In this document: in pieces, positions 1 through 7,844 of the stretch | Numbering within the stretch: position 1 is the first letter of the stretch | Layout: each line of letters opens with the position of its first letter | From: Acidobacteriota bacterium | GTDB taxonomy: Bacteria > Acidobacteriota > Blastocatellia > RBC074 | Direction of reading: 5' to 3' | Length of the DNA: 64,000 bases | NCBI GenBank assembly: GCA_016789605.1 | Contig: JAEUQO010000098.1 | Span: forward strand, 1 to 64,000 | Position numbers and translations under genes: made by a program | The notes under the pieces: model-generated | The model's database searches: none | What the model was told of the DNA's origin: nothing | Seen by the model: the letters and a program-made list of their open reading frames with translations, nothing else

Positions 1-1208
1 AGTTTGGGGGCGCACATCGGCGATTTGAAATAGAATGACAGCCATTCCTGAATGCCGCGCATGCCGGTGCGTTGCGCCAAATCCATAAACAACGCCAAGT
101 CCAACACAATCGGCGCTGCCAGAATCGAATCGCGGCAGAGAAAGTCAATCTTGATCTGCATGGGGTAACCCAGCCAGCCGAAGATGTCTATATTATCCCA
201 ACCTTCTTTGTTGTCGCCGCGCGGCGGGTAGTAATTGATGCGCACGAGGTGGGAAAAGTCAGAATAAAGCTGCGGATAGACTTCTGGCTGCAAGATGTAT
301 TCGAGCACGGAGAGTTTGGACTCTTCCTTGGTTTTGAAAGAGCCGGGATCATCCAGCACTTCGCCGTCGCGATTGCCCAGAATGTTGGTTGAATACCAAC
401 CGTGCAAACCGAGCATACGCGCCTTCAAACCAGGGGCCACAATCGTTTTCATCAAGGTTTGCCCGGTTTTGAAGTCTTTGCCGCAAATTGGCAGATTCTG
501 TTTTTCGGCCAATTCGATCAACGCGGGAATGTCCACTGTCAAATTGGGCGCGCCGTTGGCAAATCCCACGCCGGATTTGAGCGCGGCATAAGCATAGATC
601 ATCGAAGGCGCGATGGCTTTGTGGTTTTCGCGTAGCGCCTTTTCAAAGCTGGCCAGCGTTTTGTGCACCGGATGTGGTTTGATAAAGATTTCGGTAGACG
701 CGCACCAGACCATCACCAGACGTGTGCATTTGTTTTTCTTCTTGAAATCTGCGATGTCGGCCATCAACTGTTCGGCCAACTCCATCTTGTTTTTGCCTTT
801 TTTGACGTGCGTGCCGCTCAATCGTTTGACGTATTCCTGCTCAAATACGGCAGCCATCGGTTTTACTTTGGACAGTTGGGGTTTGAGCTGGACGAGGATT
901 TCTTTTTCCAGGACACCCGCATGCAACGCAGCGTCATAGGCGTTTTCTTCAAAGATATCCCAAGTGCCAAATACCAGGTCGTCCAGATTGGCCAAGGGCA
1001 CGAAGTCCTTGATCAGGGGCGAACGCCCATCGGTGCGTTTTCCCAAACGTATGGTGCCCATCTGGGTCAAACTGCCAATTGGTTGGGCAAAGCCTTTGCG
1101 AATGGCTTCGACGCCGGCAATGAACGTGGTGGTGACGGCCCCCATACCGACCAGCAGAACACCGAGTTTTCCTTTGGGATCAGCGATTGGTGCGCCTTTT
1201 GCAATCAT
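1..1208 (-). CDS. ino1: Inositol-3-phosphate synthase, C-terminus cut by the window edge
   Basis: Converts glucose 6-phosphate to 1L-myo-inositol 1-phosphate with NAD, the first step towards inositol lipids and other inositol compounds. Translation from the ATG at 1206-1208 gives an N-terminal nucleotide-binding loop (VGMGAVTTTFIAG, about residues 19-31). It continues through segments typical of the family, such as MVWCASTEIF, a lysine-rich GKDFKTGQT stretch and WYSTNILGNRDG. The start is supported by a GAGGAG about 8 nt upstream. About 402 codons are visible and the frame stays open to base 1. Bacterial members I know are roughly 430-440 residues, so only a short C-terminal piece is missing. 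Identification rests on recognised family sequence rather than a search. A distant possible partner is the CDP-alcohol phosphotransferase near 49.5 kb. Confidence 0.92.
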   Translation of the reverse strand, partial: MIAKGAPIADPKGKLGVLLVGMGAVTTTFIAGVEAIRKGFAQPIGSLTQMGTIRLGKRTDGRSPLIKDFVPLANLDDLVFGTWDIFEENAYDAALHAGVLEKEILVQLKPQLSKVKPMAAVFEQEYVKRLSGTHVKKGKNKMELAEQLMADIADFKKKNKCTRLVMVWCASTEIFIKPHPVHKTLASFEKALRENHKAIAPSMIYAYAALKSGVGFANGAPNLTVDIPALIELAEKQNLPICGKDFKTGQTLMKTIVAPGLKARMLGLHGWYSTNILGNRDGEVLDDPGSFKTKEESKLSVLEYILQPEVYPQLYSDFSHLVRINYYPPRGDNKEGWDNIDIFGWLGYPMQIKIDFLCRDSILAAPIVLDLALFMDLAQRTGMRGIQEWLSFYFKSPMCAPK

Positions 1209-1449
1209 GAAGCGAACTCCTCAGAGATGAAATGAAATGTGGTGTGGAAGGAAAAAGATACCGGTTGAGAGGGCAACGGGTCTTGCGCAATCTTGCCCTC
1301 TCTTGTCGCTTGCTTGCGGTTGTGGGATTTCCTGTCACGGAGCTTGCAAACCTCTGATGAAAAAGTAAAATACGGTTTCAGTCGCATATCTGACTGATTC
1401 ACAAACAAGATCTCAATTCACCCCAAGGCCCAGGAAGGAGAAAGCAATA

Positions 1450-1713
1450 ATGGCTGTTTACGTCATTTGTGAGCCGTGCATTGGTACGAAGGACACCGCG
1501 TGTGTAGAGGTTTGCCCTGTCGATTGTATTCATCCGCGTAAAGACGAAGGGGATTATGAAGGGGCAGAAATGCTCTATATCAATCCCGATGAGTGCATTG
1601 ACTGTGGCGCCTGCCAACCGGCTTGCCCTGTCGAAGCGATTTACCGCGATGAGGATGTGCCCGATCAGTGGCAGCAGTATATTCAGATAAACGCGGACCA
1701 TTACCACGGGTAA
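1450..1713 (+). CDS. Seven-iron type ferredoxin
   Basis: Small 87-residue electron-transfer protein predicted to carry one 3Fe-4S and one 4Fe-4S cluster in the cytoplasm. Cysteines fall in the pattern of Azotobacter/mycobacterial 7Fe ferredoxins: C7, C10, C18, C22 (followed by Pro) and C26, then the second motif CIDCGACQPACP with spacing C-x2-C-x2-C-x3-C-P. The tail with conserved W and QYIQINADH matches short members of the family. The ATG follows a strong GGAAGGAG ribosome site 7-8 nt upstream. It is transcribed divergently from the inositol-phosphate synthase and seems monocistronic. The redox partner cannot be told from the neighbourhood. Confidence 0.93.
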   Translation: MAVYVICEPCIGTKDTACVEVCPVDCIHPRKDEGDYEGAEMLYINPDECIDCGACQPACPVEAIYRDEDVPDQWQQYIQINADHYHG

Positions 1714-1862
1714 ACGGTTTTCTGATTTCAGCGTATGAGCGGCAACGGTCTTTGTCTTCTTTACTAAGGCCGGGCCGCTCATTTTCTTTGCTATTGCTTG
1801 AGATTTGATAATAGCGTCAGGCTACTTAGTAACAACTTCCCTCAAGGTTGAAGGCGCTTTTG

Positions 1863-1877
1863 AGGTATTTAATACCT
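1863..1877. promoter_or_regulatory. 15-nt perfect palindrome, candidate operator
   Basis: AGGTATT, one central T, then AATACCT, about 45 nt upstream of the TTGACA at 1924. The position would suit a transcription-factor site acting on that candidate promoter. No second copy was seen upstream of the paralog, so the role is a guess. Confidence 0.25.
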
Positions 1878-1923
1878 AAAATCATACCTGAATGCGTTAT
1901 TTGTTGGCTTTACTTTTTTCTTC

Positions 1924-1967
1924 TTGACAATAAAGTTGTACGCGTAGTATCTAGTTTGTGCATCCCA
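1924..1967 (+). promoter_or_regulatory. Promoter-like block A (TTGACA-N15-TAGTAT-N8-TGCATCCCA)
   Basis: TTGACA at 1924-1929, a 15-nt spacer, TAGTAT at 1945-1950, and TGCATCCCA ending at 1967. The same three elements, at exactly the same spacing, occur at 5080-5123 upstream of the second FN3-CAP-like gene, while the sequence between them is largely different. The hexamers resemble sigma-70 -35 and -10 boxes, although the spacer is shorter than the usual 17. The conserved TGCATCCCA lies where a transcription start or early leader element would be. Promoter function is inferred; the repeated pattern is read directly. Confidence 0.45.
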
Positions 1968-2779
1968 TCAGGCGTCTCACCTACGCCATTGAAAGCCCTT
2001 CAAATCATCTAAAATGATCACTGATTGTTCATTAAAGATTGACGCGCAAAAGAATCAGCTCACTTGATTTTGTTTTAGTAACTACCTCGGTGAGATTGTC
2101 TTTTGTGGCTGTTATCTTTATGTCAGAAGATTGGCGCACCGTTGCACGCAGATAAATAATTCGAGCGAGTCCTTGCACTTGCCATCTATTTAACAACGTT
2201 CAATTTGCCCTTCCTAACTCCTACACACATTGGCGGGCGCGTAAACAATCCTCTGAGTCTCTCTCCCAATTGAAATACATCGCGTTTGGTGTTGCCTTCG
2301 AGCGTTATTGGCTGAAGGTAAGGCGTTAGTCTGTCTGCAAACTGTATGTTAGGCTTTCCCAAAGCGTTTGCAGCACAGGGAGGAGTGTCTGTATCGGAAA
2401 TCAATGTGTGTATCTTAAAATTCAGCTCGCTTTTACAACCCCGTAATAAAAGCAAGATCGTCTGACTTGGACTTCGTTCACGGTCAACTTCCTACCCCCA
2501 AATTATAGCTTGTCGCTATCCGTGACCTAGTCGTGATCTAACATAAAGCTTAAATCCGACCCCAGTAACCAAAGTCACTAGGCATTATCAATTGCCTGGA
2601 TAACCTGAAGTCTGCCTACACAACGGCAGGTATAAGGTAACGTCTGGCGTAACTAACAAGCATTTTGCATGTGTTTGTTTTGTTATGTTCGGCGAAAGGG
2701 AAAGGTGTGCTTGTCGGCTGCTTATTGGCTTGGGTGCTGGGAGGATTCGTGCTGTGCTACGGTAAAAAGGGATAGAAAT

Positions 2780-4939
2780 ATGGTGCCAAAGAATAACAAT
2801 AAACGTTCATCCGCTTGCGTCAAGGTAAAGCAAGTCAATCTAATTGTAAGTCCTGTTGCTCAATGGTTAGGCCCTGAGCTAACGAAGGTATTAACCTGGT
2901 TGCTGTGCGTAACCTTGGTCACTAGCAGTTTTAGTGTGCTTTCGCCTGGTTTACAAGCTGCTCCACCACAGACGATTAACTTGACTGGGGGGGCCGTATC
3001 TGCGACGCAGATTCGCCTCGATTGGCAGGTGAATAACCCCGGAGCCATTTCGATGGTTCGTATTTTTCGAGCGGAAGCGCCAGCACTGGAGAACTTTGCT
3101 ATCCTGACGACATTGGCGGCCAATGCCCGCAGTTTTTATGATCAATCTGTCGTTGCCGGGCGCACCTATTCATACCAGATTCGAACTGTGGCGCCAGGCG
3201 GCGTGTTGCTTTCCACGCCCTCAAATACAGTTTTAGTGTCGCCGAGTGGTGGAATAACACCAACACCGACGCCAACACCAAATGCCACTCCGACACCTGT
3301 TCCAACACCGATTTCGACACCAACCCCAATGCCTACGCCAACGCCGGCCCCTACACCTGGAGCGACTCCAGCACCCACGCCGGCCGGGGGGCAGATGCTG
3401 ACCGCAAGGGCGATTTCAGATACTCAAATAGAGTTGGTATGGCAGTTGCCAAGTCTCTACAAGAAACCAACCTACATAAACATCTATCGCACGACAGCAG
3501 CTGAACCACAAAATTTCAGTTTGTTGGCGACTGCCAGTGCGGTAACAAATCGTTTTATTGATGCAGGGCTTACGCCAGGAGTGAGCTATTACTACCAAAT
3601 CAAATACCCTATCAGTGGTGTATTGCTTTCACCTCCATCAAATACGGCAATTGCAAAGACTGGGGGAGGCGTATCTCCTGCGCCCACGCCGAAGCCAACA
3701 CCGGCTCCAACACCAAGCCCGACTCCGGTGCCAACGCCAAACCCAAATCCGAATCCAACACCGACCCCAACTCCGGTGCCAACGCCAACGCCCAATCCGA
3801 CGCCTACGCCACCAGCCTCTGGTGGGGCAGCAGAAGCGATCCCACTTGATGATGAAGAAGGTGAGCTTGTGCGGTTAATTAGTGAATATCGGGCGACACG
3901 GCATTTAAGCCCGGTGTTCGCGTCAATTTCGATGACTCGGTCCAGCGATTTTATGAGCCGCGACCTGGCTGCAAGAGGCACCGTTAGTAAGGTTGATAGC
4001 GGCGGACGTGGTGTGGAAGCGCGTGCGCGCGCATATGGGTATCGGCCAAACACGACTTTTGATTTGGTGGCAGTCAGAGGAAATCTTACTGCCAAGCAAG
4101 CGCTGGATGTTTGGAAAGCATCAGCGGCCGATCGAGAAGTCTTATTCAATCCGGCCTGGAAAGTTGCGGGCGTAGGGCGCACGTACCAGGCTTCGACAGG
4201 GCAGTGGTACTGGGTCGTCGAGTTCGCTGGTTTCTGGGACAAGACCATCCCAATTCCCGGAGAAGACGAAGATGGCATGGTGGATGGAAATCCGTTGATA
4301 CGTACCCGTCCGCCGGGATGGGCAATCGCTGCCGGGCATCGCTTCACAGGCTATGCAGAAGATGGCGTGGATTGGTACACCTCCATTCATTGCGACATGG
4401 ATGATCCGACGCGGTATTGTTGGAAAGATGCGCCGCCGCAAGGAAATCCGAGCCTGAAAGAGCCTTCGTTGCGTGATAACATCGCCGGAACCTGGCACGT
4501 GCAATACACGATTTCGCCGACCGGAGTTGTGCATTACAACGATTACAACGGTTGGGATGCCACGGGCTTTACGATCAGCTTTTGGATCAACGCCAATGGT
4601 ACTTGGGCCACACAAGGTTACCGGGCTTATCAACAGCCAACACCAACAGAGTCTGGTTGGTGGGAATCCATACACGATGCCTCGCGCGACGAGGAAATTG
4701 TGACTTTTTATCGCCAAAATGGGAGGCCTGCGGCCACCATACGAATTCACGCTGCCAAAGGAGTCCTTACGTTGTTTGCTGTTGAAGGGGGAGCTTCAAT
4801 GCAAAGCTTCTTGAAAGGAGTTCCAGCAGATAACAATCCCAAGGATGATCCTCAAATACTTCTGCATCCAGGTGTGAGTTACTTCAATGCGCCGCACGCG
4901 CCATTTCCTGGATCACATCGCTGTAACACTTGTCCGTAA
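2780..4939 (+). CDS. Secreted FN3-FN3-CAP-like protein, paralog 1, with two Pro/Thr linkers
   Basis: Function unknown; predicted exported. The start at 2780 (MVPKNNNK) is chosen because the two downstream paralogs begin MVPR and each has a ribosome site just upstream (here AAGGGA); longer in-frame starts exist. Of 719 residues: a hydrophobic export segment around 37-58, a first FN3-like domain about 62-150, a (PT)n-rich linker about 159-202, a second FN3-like domain about 205-293 with YYYQIKY, a second Pro/Thr/Asn linker about 299-348, a CAP/SCP-like domain about 355-487, and a C-terminal domain of about 225 residues ending RCNTCP. The CAP-like part keeps the fold hallmarks ([34 protein letters not shown]) but lacks the usual His/Glu positions. 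Linkers of this kind occur only in this copy. A long hairpin follows the gene. Confidence 0.85.
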   Translation: MVPKNNNKRSSACVKVKQVNLIVSPVAQWLGPELTKVLTWLLCVTLVTSSFSVLSPGLQAAPPQTINLTGGAVSATQIRLDWQVNNPGAISMVRIFRAEAPALENFAILTTLAANARSFYDQSVVAGRTYSYQIRTVAPGGVLLSTPSNTVLVSPSGGITPTPTPTPNATPTPVPTPISTPTPMPTPTPAPTPGATPAPTPAGGQMLTARAISDTQIELVWQLPSLYKKPTYINIYRTTAAEPQNFSLLATASAVTNRFIDAGLTPGVSYYYQIKYPISGVLLSPPSNTAIAKTGGGVSPAPTPKPTPAPTPSPTPVPTPNPNPNPTPTPTPVPTPTPNPTPTPPASGGAAEAIPLDDEEGELVRLISEYRATRHLSPVFASISMTRSSDFMSRDLAARGTVSKVDSGGRGVEARARAYGYRPNTTFDLVAVRGNLTAKQALDVWKASAADREVLFNPAWKVAGVGRTYQASTGQWYWVVEFAGFWDKTIPIPGEDEDGMVDGNPLIRTRPPGWAIAAGHRFTGYAEDGVDWYTSIHCDMDDPTRYCWKDAPPQGNPSLKEPSLRDNIAGTWHVQYTISPTGVVHYNDYNGWDATGFTISFWINANGTWATQGYRAYQQPTPTESGWWESIHDASRDEEIVTFYRQNGRPAATIRIHAAKGVLTLFAVEGGASMQSFLKGVPADNNPKDDPQILLHPGVSYFNAPHAPFPGSHRCNTCP

Positions 4940-4982
4940 CAATCTAGGAGGGAGACGTTTGGTGCGGGTAATGGGTGAGAAT

Positions 4983-5018
4983 CTTACAGTTGTGCGTCTT
5001 ATGTCGCACAACTGTAAG
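4983..5018 (+). terminator. 14-bp hairpin after paralog 1
   Basis: CTTACAGTTGTGCG (4983-4996) pairs perfectly with CGCACAACTGTAAG (5005-5018) around an 8-nt loop. It begins 43 nt after the stop codon. There is no T-run after it, so it may terminate weakly, protect the 3' end or depend on Rho. Confidence 0.55.
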
Positions 5019-5079
5019 AGCCGATCGTTGTGGGAGCGTAATAAACTGCAAGTGATGTTTGAAATTTTAATATAAGCGC

Positions 5080-5123
5080 TTGACAGGCCTCTATCGTGCA
5101 TAGTATTAAACTATTGCATCCCA
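5080..5123 (+). promoter_or_regulatory. Promoter-like block B (same layout as 1924-1967)
   Basis: TTGACA at 5080-5085, 15-nt spacer, TAGTAT at 5101-5106, and TGCATCCCA ending at 5123. The element spacing is identical to block A. It lies about 565 nt upstream of the second paralog's start. No equivalent exists in the 177 nt before the third paralog, which suggests the third gene is reached by readthrough or uses a different promoter. Confidence 0.45.
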
Positions 5124-5687
5124 ATTTAGGCAGTGCAAGTTAATCAATTACACAATCCCCAAACGGCTTGTAGAACTTTCAGGTGAGGTTTTTGCCTTTA
5201 ATTTCGTGAAAGTTTCAGGCTTAAGTGTGTGTTTGATTGATCGCAGTCAACAATGCACTATGGTTAGGATTGGAGCGGGAGAATGGTGCCCCTAAGTTGA
5301 GTTCGCCGACACCTACCTTTCTGTTCCTCGTCCTGTAGGCTCACGAAATAACAATCTGGATTTATGGGCGTATTTGTTGTTAGTTTGCCAATTACGTCTG
5401 TGCGGCTTTTCAGATTGAGGTTTCGCTGGTGCTCCCCGCAAAGTCCCGATGACTCCCACTACGTCGGGCATTGTTGGTTATGTAATCTCAAAAATCTCCT
5501 TTGGGAGTACAAACTATGAGGAAGGTATTTCGCTTGCTACTTAGTAGTAGTAACGCGAGCTACCGTTGCTTTTAGCTTGTAACAAATAATAGTGGCCTGC
5601 TTATCGCTGTTTGGTATCAGCATTCGGCAGGGATTGGCTAGGTCTGTCTCAATGGTGCAGTAACAAATATGGAAAGAGGGTAGTTCT

Positions 5688-7667
5688 ATGGTGCCTCGGA
5701 AGAAAAAAAATGGTTCACAAACTGGATTCGCCTCAAGAAAATCATTTTTGCTTGGTTTGGTATTGCTTCTCGGAATTAGTTGTATGATTGCTTTGCCTCA
5801 ATACCAATCTGTGTCTGCGCAATTGCCTGGTGTGAACAGCCAGAGCATCGAATTGGATGTAAAAGCGCTCTCAAGCACACGCGTCAATCTTTCTTGGCGC
5901 ATCAACCGGCCAGATGTGATCGGTAGCATTCGTATCTATCGTGCGCATTACGTTACGCCGGATTTCTTTACCCAGCTTATTTCTTTGCCTGCCACGGCGT
6001 TGAGCTATGTGGATACGGTGGAACCTGGCAGTACCTGGATTTACCGTATTCAAACTACGGGGCGCAAACCAACGCAATTTTCGGCGCCTTCAAACGCGGT
6101 GAAAGTCACCACGCCAGAAACTGATCCGAAAGGGCCGAGCCAGCAAGAAGAGCCAACGACGGGAACGAACCAGGACCCCGCGTTGAAAAATCCGATTCAA
6201 ACATTGTCTGCACGGGCATTGTCGGCAAATCAGATCGAACTGGCTTGGGCGATTCCCAGCTTGGCGCACGTGGCCTCCTTGCGTATTTATCGTGCGTCTT
6301 CAGAAGACCCGAAAAACTTTGCATACCTGGATGCCATTGGGGCCAACTTGAATCGCTATGTAGATGCGAACCTCAAGCCCAAGACGACTTACTACTATCA
6401 AATCAAATACAACCTGAATAGTCACAGCGCCTTGCTTTCGCCGCCGTCAAACACCGCGATGGCCACGACGCCCGATGGTGCAGCGCCAAACTCGCGCGCG
6501 AAATACGCGCACTTGCGCCCGACGCCGGGCATTCCGTTCGAATTGCCTGCCTTCGGCCTTGGTTCTGCCGCGCCGCTGGATGATCACGAAGAAGAATTGC
6601 TTTTCTTGATCAATCAATACCGCGCACAGCGTGGATTGGGGCCGGTGCGTGCGTCTATCGCGTTGTGCCAAGCGAGCGATCTGTTGAGCAAGGATATGGC
6701 GGCAACCGGCGAATTGAACCGTTACGATTCGTTTGGGCGTAGCACTGCGAATCGCGTGCGCGGTTATGGCTATTTCCCGCCGTCAACCAACTTTGACACG
6801 ATCGTCGCCGCGAACCGCTCTGAATATGATTACGATGCGCTGGGCTTTTTCTTCGAAAACCTGAAAGGTCTCAACGCAGAGAACGAAATCCTGCTCAATC
6901 CCGCCTGGAAAGTTGTTGGCATTGCGCGGCAATACAATGGTGGTTCCTGGTTCTGGGCGTTCGACTTCGCGGCTTATTGGGATAAAACGGTTCCGCTGCC
7001 CGGCGAAGACACGGATGGACGCATCGAAGGCAACGAACGCGTGCGCACGCGTCCTCCGGCGGATGCCCTGGCTGCCAACGCCAAGTTCACTGGCTATGGC
7101 GACGATGGCAAACCGTACTCGCCGGTTCACTGCGATTTGGAAACGAATGAGTGCTGGCGTGACCCGGTGCAAGTTGATCAGCGCAGTCTGCGGCAACGTT
7201 CATTGCCAGATAACATGATCGGAACCTGGCATCTGGACATGCAGGTTGGCGCGAAAGGCGTTGCCCACCAGAACGACCGTGAGAAGTACGATATGACCCA
7301 ATTCACGATGACCATGATGATCAATCGTGATGGCACCTGGGTTTCGCAAGGGTATAAGGCCTATCAAGACCCGACGCCTTCCGAAGCCGGAACCTGGAAG
7401 TGGGTGCACGATGCGGCGCGCAATGAAGAGGTGGTGACGTTTTTCCGTGACAACGGAAAAACAGCCGTGACCTTGCGCGTGCACGCAACCAAGGGCTTGA
7501 TGCGATTTTATGCCGTGGACGGCGGCGATTTCTTCAAAGCGGTGCCTGCTGATAGCAATCCCAAGGATGACCCGCAGGTCATCTTCACGCCGGGCCCCGG
7601 TTTCTATATGGTTCCGACAGCGCCGTTTCCGGCGTCCATGCGTTGCGCGGCTTGTCCGCGTGCCTAA
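5688..7667 (+). CDS. Secreted FN3-FN3-CAP-like protein, paralog 2
   Basis: Function unknown; 659 residues, exported. A lysine-rich start (MVPRKKKNG) leads to a hydrophobic signal segment at about 19-45 ending VSAQ. FN3-like domains lie at about 46-140 and 163-265, joined by a short polar linker instead of the Pro/Thr runs of paralog 1. The CAP-like domain spans about 297-428 (NQYRAQRGLGPV, LLNPAWKVVGIAR, FDFAAYW). The C-terminal domain has HCD and ECW cysteines and ends MRCAACPRA. Where typical CAP proteins have an FSH-type histidine this copy has a tyrosine (NRYDSFGR), and the second histidine segment reads NAENEILLNP. The start is set by a GAGGG element (ggaaagagggtagttct) upstream. It sits in the same direction between paralogs 1 and 3 and ends before a 17-bp hairpin. 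Confidence 0.86.
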   Translation: MVPRKKKNGSQTGFASRKSFLLGLVLLLGISCMIALPQYQSVSAQLPGVNSQSIELDVKALSSTRVNLSWRINRPDVIGSIRIYRAHYVTPDFFTQLISLPATALSYVDTVEPGSTWIYRIQTTGRKPTQFSAPSNAVKVTTPETDPKGPSQQEEPTTGTNQDPALKNPIQTLSARALSANQIELAWAIPSLAHVASLRIYRASSEDPKNFAYLDAIGANLNRYVDANLKPKTTYYYQIKYNLNSHSALLSPPSNTAMATTPDGAAPNSRAKYAHLRPTPGIPFELPAFGLGSAAPLDDHEEELLFLINQYRAQRGLGPVRASIALCQASDLLSKDMAATGELNRYDSFGRSTANRVRGYGYFPPSTNFDTIVAANRSEYDYDALGFFFENLKGLNAENEILLNPAWKVVGIARQYNGGSWFWAFDFAAYWDKTVPLPGEDTDGRIEGNERVRTRPPADALAANAKFTGYGDDGKPYSPVHCDLETNECWRDPVQVDQRSLRQRSLPDNMIGTWHLDMQVGAKGVAHQNDREKYDMTQFTMTMMINRDGTWVSQGYKAYQDPTPSEAGTWKWVHDAARNEEVVTFFRDNGKTAVTLRVHATKGLMRFYAVDGGDFFKAVPADSNPKDDPQVIFTPGPGFYMVPTAPFPASMRCAACPRA

Positions 7668-7688
7668 TCTGGCATTGCGCGGATGAGA

Positions 7689-7731
7689 TTTTGTGTGAGA
7701 GTTGCTCAAGTCGGGCAACTCTCACACAAAA
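7689..7731 (+). terminator. 17-bp hairpin after paralog 2
   Basis: TTTTGTGTGAGAGTTGC (7689-7705) pairs with GCAACTCTCACACAAAA (7715-7731) around a 9-nt loop, starting 22 nt after the stop. The A-tract on one strand and T-tract on the other make it look terminator-like mainly when read on the minus strand. On the plus strand no clean T-run follows. Confidence 0.55.
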
Positions 7732-7844
7732 ACGCAAGATTGTGTTCTGGCATACAAGAGCAGAAGAGCTTTGTCGAAGCAGTTGAAGCATTGGTTCTTT
7801 GCACACCGTAGCCACGTTTGCCCTGCGAACCTAGGAGAAAGAGT

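Larger units (their letters stand above)
1714..2668. other. AT-rich gene-poor stretch upstream of the first FN3-CAP-like gene
   Basis: About 950 bases in which I find no convincing coding region. An 89-codon minus-strand frame at 2186-2455 has no ribosome site I trust and no recognisable domain. The stretch looks more AT-rich than the flanking genes. It holds a perfect palindrome (AGGTATT-T-AATACCT, 1863-1877) and, just downstream, the promoter-like block at 1924-1967 that recurs upstream of the second paralog. If that block is the promoter, the transcript leader is about 800 nt. Confidence 0.5.
4940..5687. other. AT-rich gene-poor stretch between paralogs 1 and 2
   Basis: About 750 bases without a gene I can support. 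It starts with the hairpin at 4983-5018 and contains promoter-like block B at 5080-5123. A short GC inverted repeat (CCCGA 5445-5449 with TCGGG 5464-5468) is the only other structure I noticed. I could not match the leader to any riboswitch class I know. Base composition looks AT-richer than the coding DNA on either side. Confidence 0.5.

Noticed and set aside
1399-1782. 127-codon minus-strand frame opposite the ferredoxin
   Set aside because: Antisense shadow of a well-supported ferredoxin with a clear ribosome site.
2186-2455. 89-codon minus-strand frame in the gene-poor stretch
   Set aside because: No trusted ribosome site, no recognisable domain and composition like the surrounding AT-rich DNA.
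3241-3825. CRISPR-like repeats in paralog 1
   Set aside because: The repeats are in-frame Pro/Thr codons without spacer structure.
3592-4347. 251-codon minus-strand frame with Gly/Val repeats
   Set aside because: The GVGVG pattern is the complement of the Pro/Thr linker codons of paralog 1.
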